Part shown: positions 21,994 to 34,132 of the stretch, piece after piece
Numbering within the stretch: the first letter of the stretch is position 1
Layout: every line of letters begins with the position of its first letter
Assembly (NCBI GenBank): GCA_022835595.1
Contig: BQUP01000002.1
Span: 2,466,534 to 2,530,533, forward strand
DNA length: 64,000 nucleotides
DNA from: Cystobasidium ongulense
Lineage: Eukaryota; Basidiomycota; Cystobasidiomycetes; Cystobasidiales; Cystobasidiaceae
Reading direction: 5' to 3'
Program-made: the position numbers and the translations under genes
The notes under the pieces: model-generated
Database searches by the model: none
Told to the model about the DNA's origin: nothing
Seen by the model: only the letters and a program-made list of their open reading frames with translations

Positions 21994-23841
21994 ATGGCGG
22001 TTCCGCAGAAGCTATCCAGCTTGAGCGAGGCCGAGCTCGTCAGTTTCGTAGAAGGCATCAAGACGCACCGCAGAGGAGATGGAGCTCTGACGCCCAACCC
22101 CGCGTTCTCCAACTGGGCAAGAACCTTTGCTTGTCATCCAGAAGTTATCTACTATCCTTCCTCAGAGGACGATGTCCGCTGCATTGTTGAGCTCGCCCGA
22201 CGCAAAGGCAAAAAGCTACGACCTTTTGGAGCAGGGCACTCGCCGTCGGACTTGGTTTGCGTGCAAGAAGATGGCTGGCTCATGCAAATGGACGCTCTGA
22301 ACGAGTTGCTCGAGGTGGGTAGCTGTCACAGCGCAGGATCTTTGCCATCATGCAGGCAAGCTTGCATCCCAGAGCTGATCGAGCGCTTGCGACAGGTCGA
22401 TGCAGACAAGAACATCGTTACTGTGCAAGGTGGTGTTCGCCTCAAGGACCTCCATCCCCTACTTCGCAAGCACGGCCTGGCGCTATCTTCACTTGGCTCG
22501 ATTTCAGATCAAACACTGGCCGGCGCGATTGCCACAGCCACACATGGCTCTTCCTTAAAGTATGGCAATCTCTCATCCTGCGTGCGGTCAGTGACTGTCA
22601 TTACAGGTCAAGAGGATACTCCTATCATCACAGCCAACGAGTCGGAGAACAGCGACATATGCCAAGCATCGAGGTGTGCGCTAGGTCTGACAGGCGTTAT
22701 AACGCGAATTGCCATACAATGCGAAAAGGCATACAATCTCGAAGAAGAAGTCTTCTCTATGCATACAGACGCATTCATCAGTGCGCTAGGAGACGGAGGT
22801 TCAGATAGCATAGCGCAATCATCCCAACATGTCAGAGCATGGTGGCACCCACAAGCTGGTCAGATTCGTGTATCGCGAATGAACAGGACAAGCAAGGCGG
22901 CGTATCCAACTGCCGCTTCGCTATCTCTTTACACCAGAATTGTTCAAAATGCCAAGGACTGGATCCGTGATAGGGCTATTGGCTACCATTGGCATCAAAT
23001 TGGCCTTCTCATCGGACGAGTGTTTCCTTCCTTCCTCACTATGCATGCACGATTCATGTATGCAATGACAGCCAAACCTGGCGGCTTGCTAGATACCATG
23101 CCACTTCGTAATTTCAGCGAGATGCGTCAAGCAGAGTCAATGGTAGAGGCTGCGAAAGACGAAAAGACAGAAGATATACAGAAGCGCCTAGCTCTTTCCT
23201 TCCCGCGCTGTTCCTCTACGACCTCACGCGTGGGAGACTCGGTTTCCATCTTCAACTACGACTGCTTGTTTCCCCAATACACGTACGAAGGCGTCGTTCC
23301 TCTGGAGAGAACAGCAGCGTGCCTGGCTGAGATGAAAGAATGGCTTGAAGGCGAAATGAAGAGAACAGGTGGCTTAAGGCATCACTTTCCTATCGAGCTT
23401 CGGTTCTCACCTGCCGATGATGTTTGGATGAGTCCAACACATCAAATGCCAGGGTGCTACATCGGTGTGGTGCAGTACAAGTGAGTCTGGAACGGAAGCT
23501 TGCTTACTCTGGACTAATTACTGACGTTATGACTCATCCACAGACCATATGGACTACCTGTTACTTATCGAAACCTCTTCGAAAAATTCGAGGCGATCCT
23601 TTTCTCGCACGGTGGAAAGCCACACTGGGCAAAGTCGCATTCCGCATCCCCTACTACGCTACGGCGCATGTTCCCACGCATGGATGACTTTTTGAAAGTC
23701 AGAAGCGTCGTCGACCCCGAAGGCATTTTCCTGAATCCTTACGCAAGGCGGCATTTTATAGGCGAGACAGACATCAAGCTTGGAGCACAAAACTTTAAGA
23801 GCTCCGGTCAGCGGTTGGAAGATGCTCTGAAACTCGAGTAG
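21994..23841 (+). CDS. ALO1: D-arabinono-1,4-lactone oxidase
   Basis: Catalyses the last step of D-erythroascorbate synthesis, oxidising the lactone with O2 at the mitochondrial outer membrane. The FAD domain begins with VIYYPSSEDDVRCIVELAR and has RPFGAGHSPSDL, whose His82 is the expected covalent FAD site. GSISDQTLAGAIATATHGSS is the second FAD stretch. The substrate domain ends with GGKPHWAKSHS, the HWAK motif of aldonolactone oxidases, followed by DPEGIFLNPY. Exons: 21994-22314, 22396-23480, 23544-23841, giving 567 residues. The first intron (22315-22395, 81 nt) is stop-free and divisible by three; retaining it would insert 27 residues between LNELLE and VDADKNIVTVQ, which are adjacent in the family, so I treat it as an intron. 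Confidence 0.9.
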
Positions 23842-23989
23842 TAGCATTGATTACGCGAATTACTGTTATTGTACACTCAATGTAACTGTCTCGTATAATT
23901 TGGCACTTTCCAGTCCTTAGACAGTTCAAACATACAGTTGTAGTACGGACTGCTTTCTGTATAAACAGCGCCTAAGCAAAGGTCTCTGA

Positions 23990-24507
23990 CTAATCCTCAG
24001 GGAGTTTCTGGAAGCCATTGGTTGATGAGTTGGAAGTCTTTCTGTCGAGAGTGTCTGTGCTGCTCGCAACTTGTACCTTGTTACTTGCTACGTCTTTCGA
24101 AGTGGAAGACTTTCGTTTGAACAGGCCGCCTATCTTGGCAATGTTCTTCTGAGCGGAGGCTACGATGCTGAGCACCTCATCAGATGAGATAAAGTCGATA
24201 GGTAGACACACTCTATACCTACTTGCCATTCGTAGTCGACCACTGCTGGTCTCCACTGCTTGACGCCACATTCGAATTGACCCTGTTGTCCGGCGAGGTG
24301 GACAACAAGCCAGCCTTGTCTGCGGGGGTGACAGCATTCTATAGACCTCATTAGCTTCACGCTCTCTCTCACGGCCTGCCTTCGCACCTGGTAATCCTCA
24401 ATGATCTTCCGACGCTCCTCTCGGCTCAGAGCGGCAATGTGCTGAGGATGGACGGCCTTGGAAGCATACGCCTGCTCCCAGCCAGCGCCTTCGCCTGCCC
24501 CATCCAT
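23990..24507 (-). CDS. Small hypothetical protein
   Basis: Three exons (24507-24388, 24338-24223, 24167-23990) encode 137 residues. The 49-nt first intron contains GCTAATG near its end, a good branch point. The N-terminal part is charged and helical (HPQHIAALSREERRKIIEDY); the rest is Ser/Asn/Thr-rich with a basic helix (QKNIAKIGGLFKRKSS). No family is recognised. Exon joins are consistent in phase but rest on splice signals only, so the model is tentative. It is convergent with ALO1 (148 nt between stops). Confidence 0.5.
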
Positions 24508-24724
24508 ATTAGTGTGTTACTTTGCTGCAAGGACGAGGGAGTTGCTGCGTCTTGATGGCAGAAGGACAAGCTGTCACATGCCACATGCCCGCTGACAGGC
24601 GGGGAACCCGACCAGACCGGGCATGCTGACATTTCGGGCCGAAGATACCTAGTTTGGAATTTAGACAAGTAATACAACGACAATATCAACCAAACACAAA
24701 ATTGTGGGCAGACGCGACTACTGT

Positions 24725-27177
24725 TCACTTTTTACGCCGCCGCGTAGGCATAGCTTTCTGCTGAACTTGAACATCACCGCCCGTCCCTCCTTCTTCCTTG
24801 ATTCTGGCTTGTGCAGTCAGTGTAAACATCAGGTCTTGAACTTGCTCATGAAGATCCTTCACCTGATCATGTAGGCTGCTTGCCTCCAACTTCCGCTTTT
24901 CGTTCTCTTCCTTCAATTTGCCGATATTATCCATCAAGCCGCGTGTGACTGATCTTTCACCATCTAACTCCTTGTGTAGACTTCGACTTGCCTCGGCAGC
25001 CTTCTCGAGCTTCTTTTCTAGGCGACTGCGGTCTTTCTCCATATTTGGTATAGTCTCTTCTGCCAGCAGTTTAAGCCTAGCTCGGAGGGACTCAGCTTCC
25101 GAGTCGCGCGACGAATTATGACCCTCTTGTGCCTTTCTCATGTCGCCAAGTTGGCGTTGTAGGTCTACGACCGCGAGGTCGGCCAGCTTCTTACTATGTT
25201 CTGTATTTGTCAAGTCATCGCGAAGCTTGTTGACTTTCTCAGCGTAGTAGGCGCGTTGCGAGTCTAGCTGTGTTGTTAGGAGATCCGAGAATTCGATACT
25301 AATGGCTTCGATCTTTGCTATTTCATCTCCTGCTGCACCATGCGGGCCATGTTTGTGGCCAGGACCAGACGATGCGCCCGAGGGTAGCTGTACAGAAATA
25401 CAGCATCAGCGAAATACAAGGTACCTGAAGGATTGATACGAAACTCACTTCTACAAGCTTGCCATCTGTTTTGCTTTGTATGAGCCGATGTACGTATTGG
25501 TCACCAGTATAGTCCCAGACACGCTGCGAATCAAGTTCGTATGCAAATGTATGACCTGTCTCTTCGAAGTGTTCATAAGCATGTCTCCCGGAAAATCGAC
25601 CACAGCCAACGTGCCCGCATATAAGGCACATCCATAGATGCTTGAAACGATTGCTATTGATCAGCTTCGTCTTCACTAGGTGTAACACTGACAGCCTACC
25701 TCAGTATTCGAGCATACCGCACAGGAATTGGCTTGTTGCCCCAGCCAAGACTTCTCGTTCTTCGACCTCCCTTGAGTATAGCGGCACACCGGGCAGTTGT
25801 TGTTTGTCCACCCCTTCAAGCACAAGCAATGGAATGTGTGAGAGCACTGCACTGTGACGAGGCCAGTGAGGTTGGCATCCATGCGTCTGAGAGATCGATG
25901 TCAGCCTTTCATCGCTGCATACGGGTGAGCATTGTAAAGTCTCACTCCAAGCACACGGGGCACGTCGGCAGCTCTAGCTTGCCCTGTTCTCTCTCGCTCT
26001 CATTGACATACTCCGGCCCTTTCATTGGGAAAGCGAAGGTGTACGGGGCATTAGGAGATGTTGTGATCTCCACACTAGATATGCGAATGACGTGACACAC
26101 TTCGTCGAGAAGCATGTCACTGTATGGTCGGCCATCATACGATTGTCTAAACCGTCTTGCTTGCTCTTCTGAGCGGAACTTGAGCAGCACCATGTATCGA
26201 TTTGGCAAGGCATCTCTGCACAATACACTGTTAGTACTATAGCTCCTTATTTTTATGCAGACGGAGACAAGAGGAACCTACCGCATGATGCGCATTTGGT
26301 GCAAAAAGTCAACCGAGTCACCCATAAAAGCCAAGAAGTCCGCCGTTGACCAGTTTGAGGGGACACCTAGAATCGCTACCATGCTTCCTGCATCCAGCTC
26401 GGGTACTTTTCTATCAAAGTCGGATTCTGAATGCGCTCTCGAGTGCCTGCTATTCCCTTGTTTCTGGCTGACGTCCTCTTCGACATCCAATGGATCTTTG
26501 TAGAGATGAATAACTCCGAATCCGAGGTCCAGGGTACCAGCTCCAGGCAATTGCTTTGGTCGAGCGTCTTCCGGTGGATCCTGTTTCAGATCGTTTGTAT
26601 TGCTTCTAGAACGCATCTCAAAGATAGCAGGAAGTTCTAATGTCCGAGAAGGAGACATTGGTGAGCGAGCATTCTTGCCTGTTTGTTGTGGATATTGCTG
26701 CTGGTGGTTCATTTCAACAGGTGAATCCAGATAATCGACTTGGATGAAGCCGAACCGCCAGTCTAGAGAACGCAGAGGGCTAAAGACTGGCTGTATAGTT
26801 TCACTTATTGCGCTGCTTTTCTTCCGTAAAAGTGTCTGGCCAGGCGTGAACTCAGCTGCCTGCGCATTCAGCGATCGACGCTCTCGGTCAGCTCTGAGAG
26901 ACGTGGAAGCAGATAGAAAGCTGTCTGGATTGCTGAGGTCTTGCCAAAGGTCTACAGGAAGCTTGATCTGCCTCTCGAGATCGTGGTAGCGCCTCAATAT
27001 CTCCTGCTCGAGCTCGTAAGGCAGCCCGGTATATGTGTCTAGCGACGCAAGGTCTTGCCCAGCAACAGCAGACTTGCTAACGAAAGCACCACTCTCTTGC
27101 CGGTCGTGATACGCCGCGTGATGGTCGAAGATGTTCACCACTAGCCGCATGGACGATATGGCGGAGTGTGTTGGCAA
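24725..27177 (-). CDS. ETP1: BRAP2/ETP1-type RING E3 ubiquitin ligase
   Basis: Five exons (27177-26282, 26215-25946, 25886-25700, 25640-25449, 25387-24725) give 735 residues. Domain order is that of BRAP2/IMP: an RRM-like BRAP2 domain ([20 protein letters not shown], then [18 protein letters not shown]), a RING ([20 protein letters not shown] through [11 protein letters not shown] and CPVCRY), a ZnF-UBP domain ([50 protein letters not shown]), then a long coiled coil (about 24760-25330) and a basic tail (PTRRRKK). In yeast, Etp1 is linked to ethanol tolerance and nutrient-responsive turnover of transporters. All Zn ligands of the RING and UBP fingers that I can check are present. The start could also be ATG 27150 ([11 protein letters not shown]). 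Confidence 0.92.
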
Positions 27178-27556
27178 GAGATAAGCTGAGTGTTGGCAAA
27201 GTAGGCTTCATAAACGGTCGTCAATTGAGTGGCAATGAATCAGTCAATCAGTGAAATCATTAACATAGTCATTAGTCGTTGCCTATGATGACTTGAGAAG
27301 CACAAGTCTTGATCATATCAGAGCCACACTTGCCCTACTCGGCTAGTATGTTTTTGTGGATTTCACGAGAAGCCAGCGAGTTCTGCTTTATAGTACAACA
27401 CACTTGAGATGTCGGTGGTGATGACAACATTACTGACGACAGGCACTGGAACAGATCTGACTCTTCTGACGCTCAACTCTTGTATTGACCAAGACAGACT
27501 CTCGCTATGGAGCAATGCAGACCCTGTGTAAATGACCAATGTCCGCTCGAAGAGGA
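27178..27556. promoter_or_regulatory. Presumed ETP1 promoter
   Basis: A 379-nt gap upstream of the ETP1-like start and downstream of RDS3. It is AT-richer with short TCA/ATC repeats (27235-27280). No ORF is supported. Confidence 0.4.
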
Positions 27557-28089
27557 TCAACCTTTTTGAAATTGGGTGTTCTTCTTCCGCTCGTAGAACA
27601 TGTCTGTCCTTGAAGCACCGAGGTTGACAATCTTCGGGCACCCATCGCGGTCCTTTTCTAGACGTGTGCACTCCGCGCAGTAGTATGCATCCGAAATACC
27701 TAAGGCGGAGCAGTAAACGAAAGTCAGCGACCGATGCACAGGTTGGACAGACCTCTAAACTTACCTGGACTACCGCACACGCAGCATCTACCTCCATAAG
27801 TACCAAAATTGCATTCATCGCAGATGCGGACAAGTGTTGCTGGTCTGACGCTGTCAACGAAAAGCGCCACGACAGAATATCAGTCAGCATGCTACAGACA
27901 ACAGGGAACAGAGGGACCCACTAGGAATCGCAGATTGGGCTAATACGAATGCAAGGTAGTCAGCAATGGCCCCCTAACACTGGATGCTGTTCTCACGTAC
28001 CATTTGCCGTCGCATCGTTCACACATGCGGCCGATTGCAATGCCAGGTTGCTTCCTGCACATGAGCAAGTCTGGGTGATGCTTGGACAT
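27557..28089 (-). CDS. RDS3: Splicing factor RDS3/PHF5A (SF3b complex)
   Basis: A 111-residue protein of U2 snRNP SF3b that helps recognise the branch-point helix. Exons: 28089-28001, 27939-27922, 27850-27765, 27699-27557. It begins [20 protein letters not shown], has the CxxC knuckles of PHF5A ([38 protein letters not shown]) and ends with the conserved [20 protein letters not shown] and a basic tail. Length matches the family (about 110). Exon 2 is only 18 nt and supplies the CPICDS knuckle, so skipping it would keep the frame but remove a zinc ligand pair. A core spliceosome gene that depends on microexon inclusion is unusual. Confidence 0.96.
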
Positions 28090-28670
28090 GATGAAGCGGT
28101 TCTAGTACTCTTGAAGAGAGTATCAACTGGATCTTGTAGGTCTCGAGCTCGCCTGTTTCTTCCACTTTCTTGATAGGCAGTCGGTGCAGGATCAAGGAAG
28201 ACAGCCTTTTCCAGCTGCTTCTTGTCTTCAAACGAACAGACTCGAATGTGCTCGACACCGGAAAGGCTTGCTCATTTACAAGCGGACTACACGAGGATAT
28301 ACTAAGCATAAGCGAGGCAGTCACCGTAGCCATCCACCTACTCCCGAAACACCGCTCCTCAGCCAAGGGTTCGCTGTGCCGATTGTTTATGCTCTGAAGG
28401 ACACCACATCCAGCGCGTTGAACGGCAAATCCTCTTCTTGCAGTCATATAGAGCCATATCTTATCATGCTGTCACTCACCTGATCAGCAAATCGTTTCAA
28501 TGCCGGGAGACGGTGCTCGAGTAGGCGGTGTGTGGCAAGTTGCTGTGCTAGCAGCATGTCTGAAGTGGATTATCTCTCTCTACACCTTTTGATTGAGCAT
28601 CTATTCCTCCCTCTCCTCAACTACTACAAATTCCTCAGCAATCGTGAGCAGCCCTGCAGAGACACTGCAT
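28090..28670. promoter_or_regulatory. Divergent promoter region, RDS3 and GH26-like gene
   Basis: A 581-nt gap between divergent starts. Unsupported ORFs overlap here. The CT-rich run near 28585-28620 sits upstream of the plus-strand gene and may be its initiator region. Confidence 0.45.
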
Positions 28671-30410
28671 ATGTACGACATTTTATCGATGAAGACTCTC
28701 TCTTTGCTCCTTTTTGGCGGCATCTGCATACTTGAAAGCTCTGCCAGTCCACTAGCTCCGCCGACACTGCAACAACGTTGTACCCACAAGGGGTCGCAAT
28801 ACTGTCATGGAAACGATGATTCTTCGACCGGAGTTGGATATGACACAGGCGCAATTCACAGAAACGGGGTATATCTAGGCATGTATCTTAGTGGGTATCC
28901 TTCAGACTCTCAAGCAGGCGGCCATACTGATCAGTGGCTGACGTCTGCAGACCCGAAGGAGACTTTGAGCAAGCTGGAAGGTGTTGTAAAGGGTGAATTT
29001 GCGTTCCATGGCATCCGCGTACAACTAAAAGCTGGCCAGATCTGGGAGGCAGATGAAGTCCGCAAACAAATGAAAGATTTGCAGAAGACCAAAGCGGTAT
29101 TAGTGATTTCCATAATTCCGGACAATAACTGGTGGGGCTTCACGAAAGACAACGATCGCCAAGTCAAGGCGATAGCACAGGTGAGTATTAGAAATCTCAC
29201 GATGTAGGCCACTGTCCTGAAGCTTCTTTAGCAAATTTCCGACATACGAAAACGACTCGGTGAGCCAATATGGCTCAATTTTGCGCCTGGTGAGCGTCTG
29301 AAAACCTCTGCGCTTTCGTGTCCGCCTTGTCCTGATCATAATCTCGCCAACGGTTTAGAAATGAACTGGTAGGTACTTACCTGTCCGGTAGCAGTATACG
29401 ACAGAATGAGATAGACTGATCCCTCTCTCCAGCATGTCGCCTCCTTCCCAAACTAGCGCAACAACGACAGTGCCGTTTGAACAGCCCCAGTCCCCGACAG
29501 CTACCGCGTCTTACAATGCACCCGTACGCCCGATAGAAGTATCCGACACCACTGGTACCACGACTTCTACTGTTCCTACTCCTGAAACCATCACTCCCAA
29601 GAAACGCGCCATCATAGGAGCTGGAATCAAGACGGAGAGCGGGCCGGAGGCAGACGAGCAACGCCACGATGCTTTTCCAATGCTAGAACACAGATCGAGG
29701 GAGACCTCCTTGGAGGTTGCCTTCCACTATGCGTGGTCTGAGACCTACAATGCAGTCAAAAAAGAAGCACTGGACACAAAGGCGAGTCAAGTCATGCCAC
29801 TCTAATGTACCTCTCCTGGCAAGAACTAACTCTGATTCTGTCACTTTAGATGATTTGGTCTCCAGGCCCAGCGTAAGTTTTTTCATGGCTTTCCAGTCAT
29901 GCAACAGAAAATTCGAGCTAAAAGACATTGCAGCGATACCGATTATGAAGATGACTATTCCCAGTTCTGGCCGATTGATGTTGCAAAGCCGGACATCGTT
30001 GGTACAACCTACGAGCCAAGTCGAGATTTTGGACCGGACCAGTTCATTCAGGTAGCTCAGCCAGTACACGATAACTACGCTGTCCCAAACAAAATACCGT
30101 TTCTTATAACGCAAACCGCTCCTCGGATTGGGGGGATCTCACCAAAGGATCGGATTGACTTTTTGAACGTTATCACCAGTGCGGCAGTCACCAAAGGCAT
30201 GGAGTATTACTTCGGAGCTATCTACTACAATTTCAACGGCGAACATCAAGATAAGAGAGTGATCATCTTGCCTGCAGAGGGTGGGGGCAACAAAAAGGCG
30301 AAGGACATGAATAAAAGGGTGAGTGTTATCAGAGCGTTGTCGTTTCTTGCTTTTGCTGACTATCGCAAGCGTTCCAGATGAAAGCCTGGGTCGAGAAAGC
30401 TGCCAAGTAG
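28671..30410 (+). CDS. Secreted glycoside hydrolase, GH26-like (putative beta-mannanase type)
   Basis: Seven exons (28671-29180, 29232-29289, 29359-29368, 29433-29781, 29850-29872, 29934-30318, 30378-30410) encode 455 residues. A signal peptide (MKTLSLLLFGGICILESSAS) follows the first Met; ATG 28689 may be the true start. TIM-barrel landmarks resemble GH26: GVYLGMYLSGYP early, AVLVISIIPDNNWWG, then IWLNFAPEMN whose Glu would be the acid/base, TKMIWSPGPA, KPDIVGTTYEP, and FLITQTAPR in place of the nucleophile strand. The Glu codon is split between exon 2 and a 10-nt microexon. Directly after it comes a Ser/Thr/Pro-rich insert of about 60 residues. Intron 29782-29849 uses a GC donor (GCGAGT). 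Because the catalytic surroundings are atypical, activity and substrate are uncertain. Confidence 0.6.
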
Positions 30411-30806
30411 CCTCTACCCTAGACGTCCTCGTATACATACGCACCGAGCCACATACCGCATAAATCTCGCGTCACTGCGAGCATATTTCTGAAGAATTGC
30501 CGGGTGACCAACAAACTCATCTCGTAGTTTCGTTGTTCCAACATTGTAGCCATGTCATCAGCCTTCCTCTGAACACTGTTCTTTGAATAAACAATATAAA
30601 AGCCTCAGGCCAGTGCAAGCGCACGATAGGCCCAGCACGGATGTGAATTGCTAACCTCGTGCGCAGGAAGCTCCGACTAAACGTACACCTACACAGGCAT
30701 GTTGATGCATGAGGTGCATGCACTGAAGATTGCTATGCAAGCTGACATTGGGTTTGGAATAGGGCTACACAGGAATGACATCTCTTCACGATCCATAGAC
30801 CGAGGG
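30411..30806. other. Intergenic, convergent 3' ends
   Basis: A 396-nt gap between the convergent GH26-like and hemerythrin-like genes. Nothing beyond presumed 3' UTRs is seen. Confidence 0.45.
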
Positions 30807-31706
30807 TTAGTTTGTTCCGGTGGTAATCTTCTGCTCCATCATTTCTTCGGTTGGGAACGATCTGACAAATACAAGTATAGCTTTCAGCCTTCAACCTCAA
30901 TCAACGCTCAGAAACCAGCCTACCTGAACAAGTCCATTAGCTTATCGATGGGGGCTGCCATCAATCCAGCAGCTGTCTCGTAAGGTGTATATCGGGGCGC
31001 CGAAGGATGTGAACCTGTCGGATGAGCTCAATATCTCAGTACACGACGATGGTCCACGAGAGAAGCAAGTCTCACGAGTAGGAGTGAAGTATTGGCTTCT
31101 CCTAAACTGCTTTGCTATCTCCAGTGACCTCTCCTCTGACAAGTAATTCTCGAAGGCAGGCAAGTCATCGGTTTCCTCCGGAATGACATGTTGCCATAGT
31201 GACTCAAAAACATGCTGGAAAGCTTCAGCATGATCTGCGTCTGTTACGGACTTGCTTTGGAAGGCATACAGATCCTGGCGGCAACAAGCGGAAACGTAAG
31301 ATTGAGTAATGTTACGCCTCGAATGGAGCGCTCACCTCTTTAATAAGCTGGTGCGAGTCTCTGTCCTTTTCTGTAATTTCCTTGCCCTCGTCCCCCATCA
31401 CCTCATCCATGATAGGATAAACAATGATTTCTGATATGGTCAGATGTGTGCCACACGTTTTCAGCATAAAGACTCCAATGCCCTGCATTAGACAACGGAA
31501 AGCCTACCTTCTGCAATGGCATGCCTGGCATTTGTCCAGACGTACTGATTCGCCCATTCTTGCTTTTCGTCATCTGTGCTGGCCTTCTTGTAGTTCTCAT
31601 AGCACTGGCGGAGTGTCTCGTGATCCCTCGCGATTTCCTCTGTCAATGGACGACCAGCAGAGGCAGATTCGGCGTGAGTCCAGGTCTTGGGCTGAGAAGA
31701 AGACAT
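30807..31706 (-). CDS. Hemerythrin-like (HHE domain) protein
   Basis: Five exons (31706-31508, 31430-31336, 31274-31076, 31014-30924, 30861-30807) encode 212 residues. Metal-ligand pattern of the HHE family: EIARDHETLRQCYENY, then YVWTNARHAIAEEIIVYPIM, RDSHQLIKEDLYAFQ, and AFQHVFESLWQHVIPEE, i.e. spaced His, His-x3-Glu, His-x3-Glu and His residues of a four-helix di-iron site. The C-terminal segment TPTRSHPSAPRYTPYETAAG and LMAAPIDKLMDLFR is shared by fungal members and appears only if the intron 31075-31015 is removed; reading straight on gives an unrelated tail. It may bind O2 or iron or sense redox state; its role in fungi is not settled. Confidence 0.82.
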
Positions 31707-32342
31707 CGTTTGGAGGCCGGTATGTAGGAAAGAGAGGAAGAGAGAGAGCAAGTCACGAATGGAAGATCTGCGAGACTTTTGCGATTGATGTTGCTATTCT
31801 AGCGATCTCCGGTGACGCGCCACATCTGCAATTCTTGACTGGGCTGAGTACGCTTGTCCAGCTTGCCTTCAGCGCATCTGCTGTGTCAGTCCTCGCACGG
31901 GCACAATGTAGATTGTCGGCCAGGAGCCAGTTGAGAAGCTTGAGGGCGAGTACTGCAGAATCACGTGCACGCGGCTTCGGCATCCGGATGGAGTAAGAGC
32001 GTACAGCTTATGGAAGCCTGGAGACTGACCCTCGCAGAACGGAATGATGTTGCAGAGCGTATCTACGCCGCTGTTGATGCTCAATATCCTGTCGCGCCGC
32101 CTTACGAGGAAGACGGTTTGAAGGTGATCGGCACTCACTGCACGCGAGTCCGCTCTGCACGATGGCAAGAAGCACAGCGGTGCCATAGGTACGACTGTGT
32201 AGAGCCTGTCTTGATTGTTCTGACTGCGGTGCACTTATTGGTGTATGGCCAGTTTCACCCAGGATACCGTTTCCGGTCTTGCATTGCAACAATTCTGAAG
32301 GTCGCGCTTTACCTTCTACTGAACTGACTATTGCTACTAGTC
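31707..32342. promoter_or_regulatory. Bidirectional promoter, hemerythrin-like gene and TSR4
   Basis: A 636-nt gap between divergent starts. Overlapping ORFs on both strands (e.g. 31965-32327) lack any domain and are probably chance. Confidence 0.45.
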
Positions 32343-33982
32343 ATGACGGTCCCCAAGCTCCCTGAAGTATCGTTCGCTAACGAGACGGGCTACGACTCGG
32401 ATGAATTCGACAACGATACCTCCTCCAACGCGTCCAGCACTTCAAGCGGCGTGATCTTGGGCTTTGACGATGGAGAGCTGCAAACGAATGCGCAAGCGCA
32501 GCAGATGCAGCTGTCAGAGATCATTGCTTATCAAGATGAAGCCACCCTGTCGGTCTCTCGCATTGGTGGTCGAAGTGTGCGTAGCGAGTGTAGGGCTTGA
32601 GCGAACCTTGACCCACCCAGCTGATCAGGGTTTTATGCTGTTCGGCTCCGTGGTGAACACAGTTCTTCCCGCTGCAAGAAGGCTCGCTACCACCAGCTGA
32701 ACTCACAATGTGCCCCCTGTGCTCGGCACCGATGCCACTATTGATACAAATATATGCTCCACTGCAGTCTGAAAAGGTATCGCCGTTGTTGCCACCCCAT
32801 CCGCGCAATAAATACCGGGATGAATTCGACCGTCTTTTATATGTCTTCGGGTGCGTCAAGAAGGGATGTCTAGGCGTTAGATGCTTGAGAGCTGCCCAAC
32901 GCAGCAGCAGGTATGCCCAAGAAGGTCTAGAAAGGCGGAGGAAGGCAAAGCTAGAAGCTGAAACGGCAAAGCAAAAAGCGAGTGTGAACCCCTTTTCAAG
33001 TGTAAAGGCAAATCCTTTCAGCACCACCTCATCTCCTGCATCCAATCCCTTCGCGTCGGGTTCTACAGTCGACTTTGGATCAATGATATTTGGAGGCGAC
33101 TCCTCCCCTGAAGAACCTCCGGCTCCCAGTGCAAGTGACATGTCGCCCAAGTCTGTTGAAAATGAAAACACCCCGCTAGCGCACGATACCGCTACAGCTT
33201 CCTCGACACTATTCCCTGCCTCGGGTCCCAACTTTTCGATCCCACCAAGATATCTTGCGACGGATTCTGAGCGTCTTTCGACCGCACCAGCTTCTCGACA
33301 AGCCAAAATGGCCAAGCAGCTAGCAGGGATGTCTCTCGATACACTCGGAGATACTAAAGAGGCTCATAAAGGTGGTCGAACGTCCAAAACAAAAGCAACG
33401 TCGAGCAGTGGCATTGCTGGTGGAGGGTCAGAAGGAGGCTGGTCAGCCGAAGCATACGAGATCATGCGAGTTGCAGGTGTGGAGGAGGTCTTCCTTGCCT
33501 TTCAAGAACGCCTTGAAGCTAGCGAGGCCGCTGAACAGGTTGTCCGGTATGAGTTCGGAGGGATCCCATTGCCATACTCTGGTAAATCGAAGCCGTATAG
33601 TCTGCTCTGGACATCTGCTCCAGCACCGGGTCAGAGCAGCGCTGTCACCAGAGCGGCACACGCGCCACAGCTACAGCAACCTACCTTTAAGCGATATGAT
33701 ATGTCATGTCGGAACATTCCAAGATGTCCTCACTGCAATAGCGCCCGCACTTTTGAAATGCAACTTATGCCGAACCTCGTAACGATTGTCGAGAAAAGCT
33801 TACACACTCATACATCGAAAGAAGCCCAAAAGGAGCTAGGTTGGGCGACTCTGTGGTGCTTCGTGTGCACAGCAGACTGCTTGGACACTCGAGATGGTCA
33901 TGCCCATCTGGATGATGACGGCAAGCAGCTGGACTGGTCAGGATGGAGGGAGGAAATTGCTCTTGTAGAATTGGAAGACTAG
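32343..33982 (+). CDS. TSR4: TSR4/PDCD2-like 20S pre-rRNA maturation protein
   Basis: Exons 32343-32576 and 32663-33982 encode 517 residues. The join at the GTGCGT donor gives SVSRIGGRSFFPLQEGSLPP, the conserved N-terminal motif, followed by MCPLCSAPMPLLIQIYAPL and the Cys-rich VFGCVKKGC. The PDCD2_C domain closes the protein: FKRYDMSCRNIPRCPHCNSA, FEMQLMPNLVTIVEK, WATLWCFVCTADC. In yeast, Tsr4 is a dedicated chaperone of ribosomal protein uS5 and is needed for small-subunit maturation. The central Ser/Pro/Ala-rich region (about 33000-33430) is probably disordered. The 86-nt intron is the only one. Confidence 0.87.
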
Positions 33983-34132
33983 TCCATACATACACAATGA
34001 TACATTTCAGTCTTTTCTCTTCCTGGAGTAAGGTGGCTACAGTAATAACTACGAATGCAACCCAGTGTCTATGACTTTTTCTAGTACAAACACAGACTGT
34101 TCAGGACCTCAACCATCCAATAAAATCCCTCT

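Noticed and set aside
31965-32327. Overlapping ORFs on both strands between the hemerythrin-like gene and TSR4 as a gene.
   Set aside because: No splice-consistent model, domain or compositional support.
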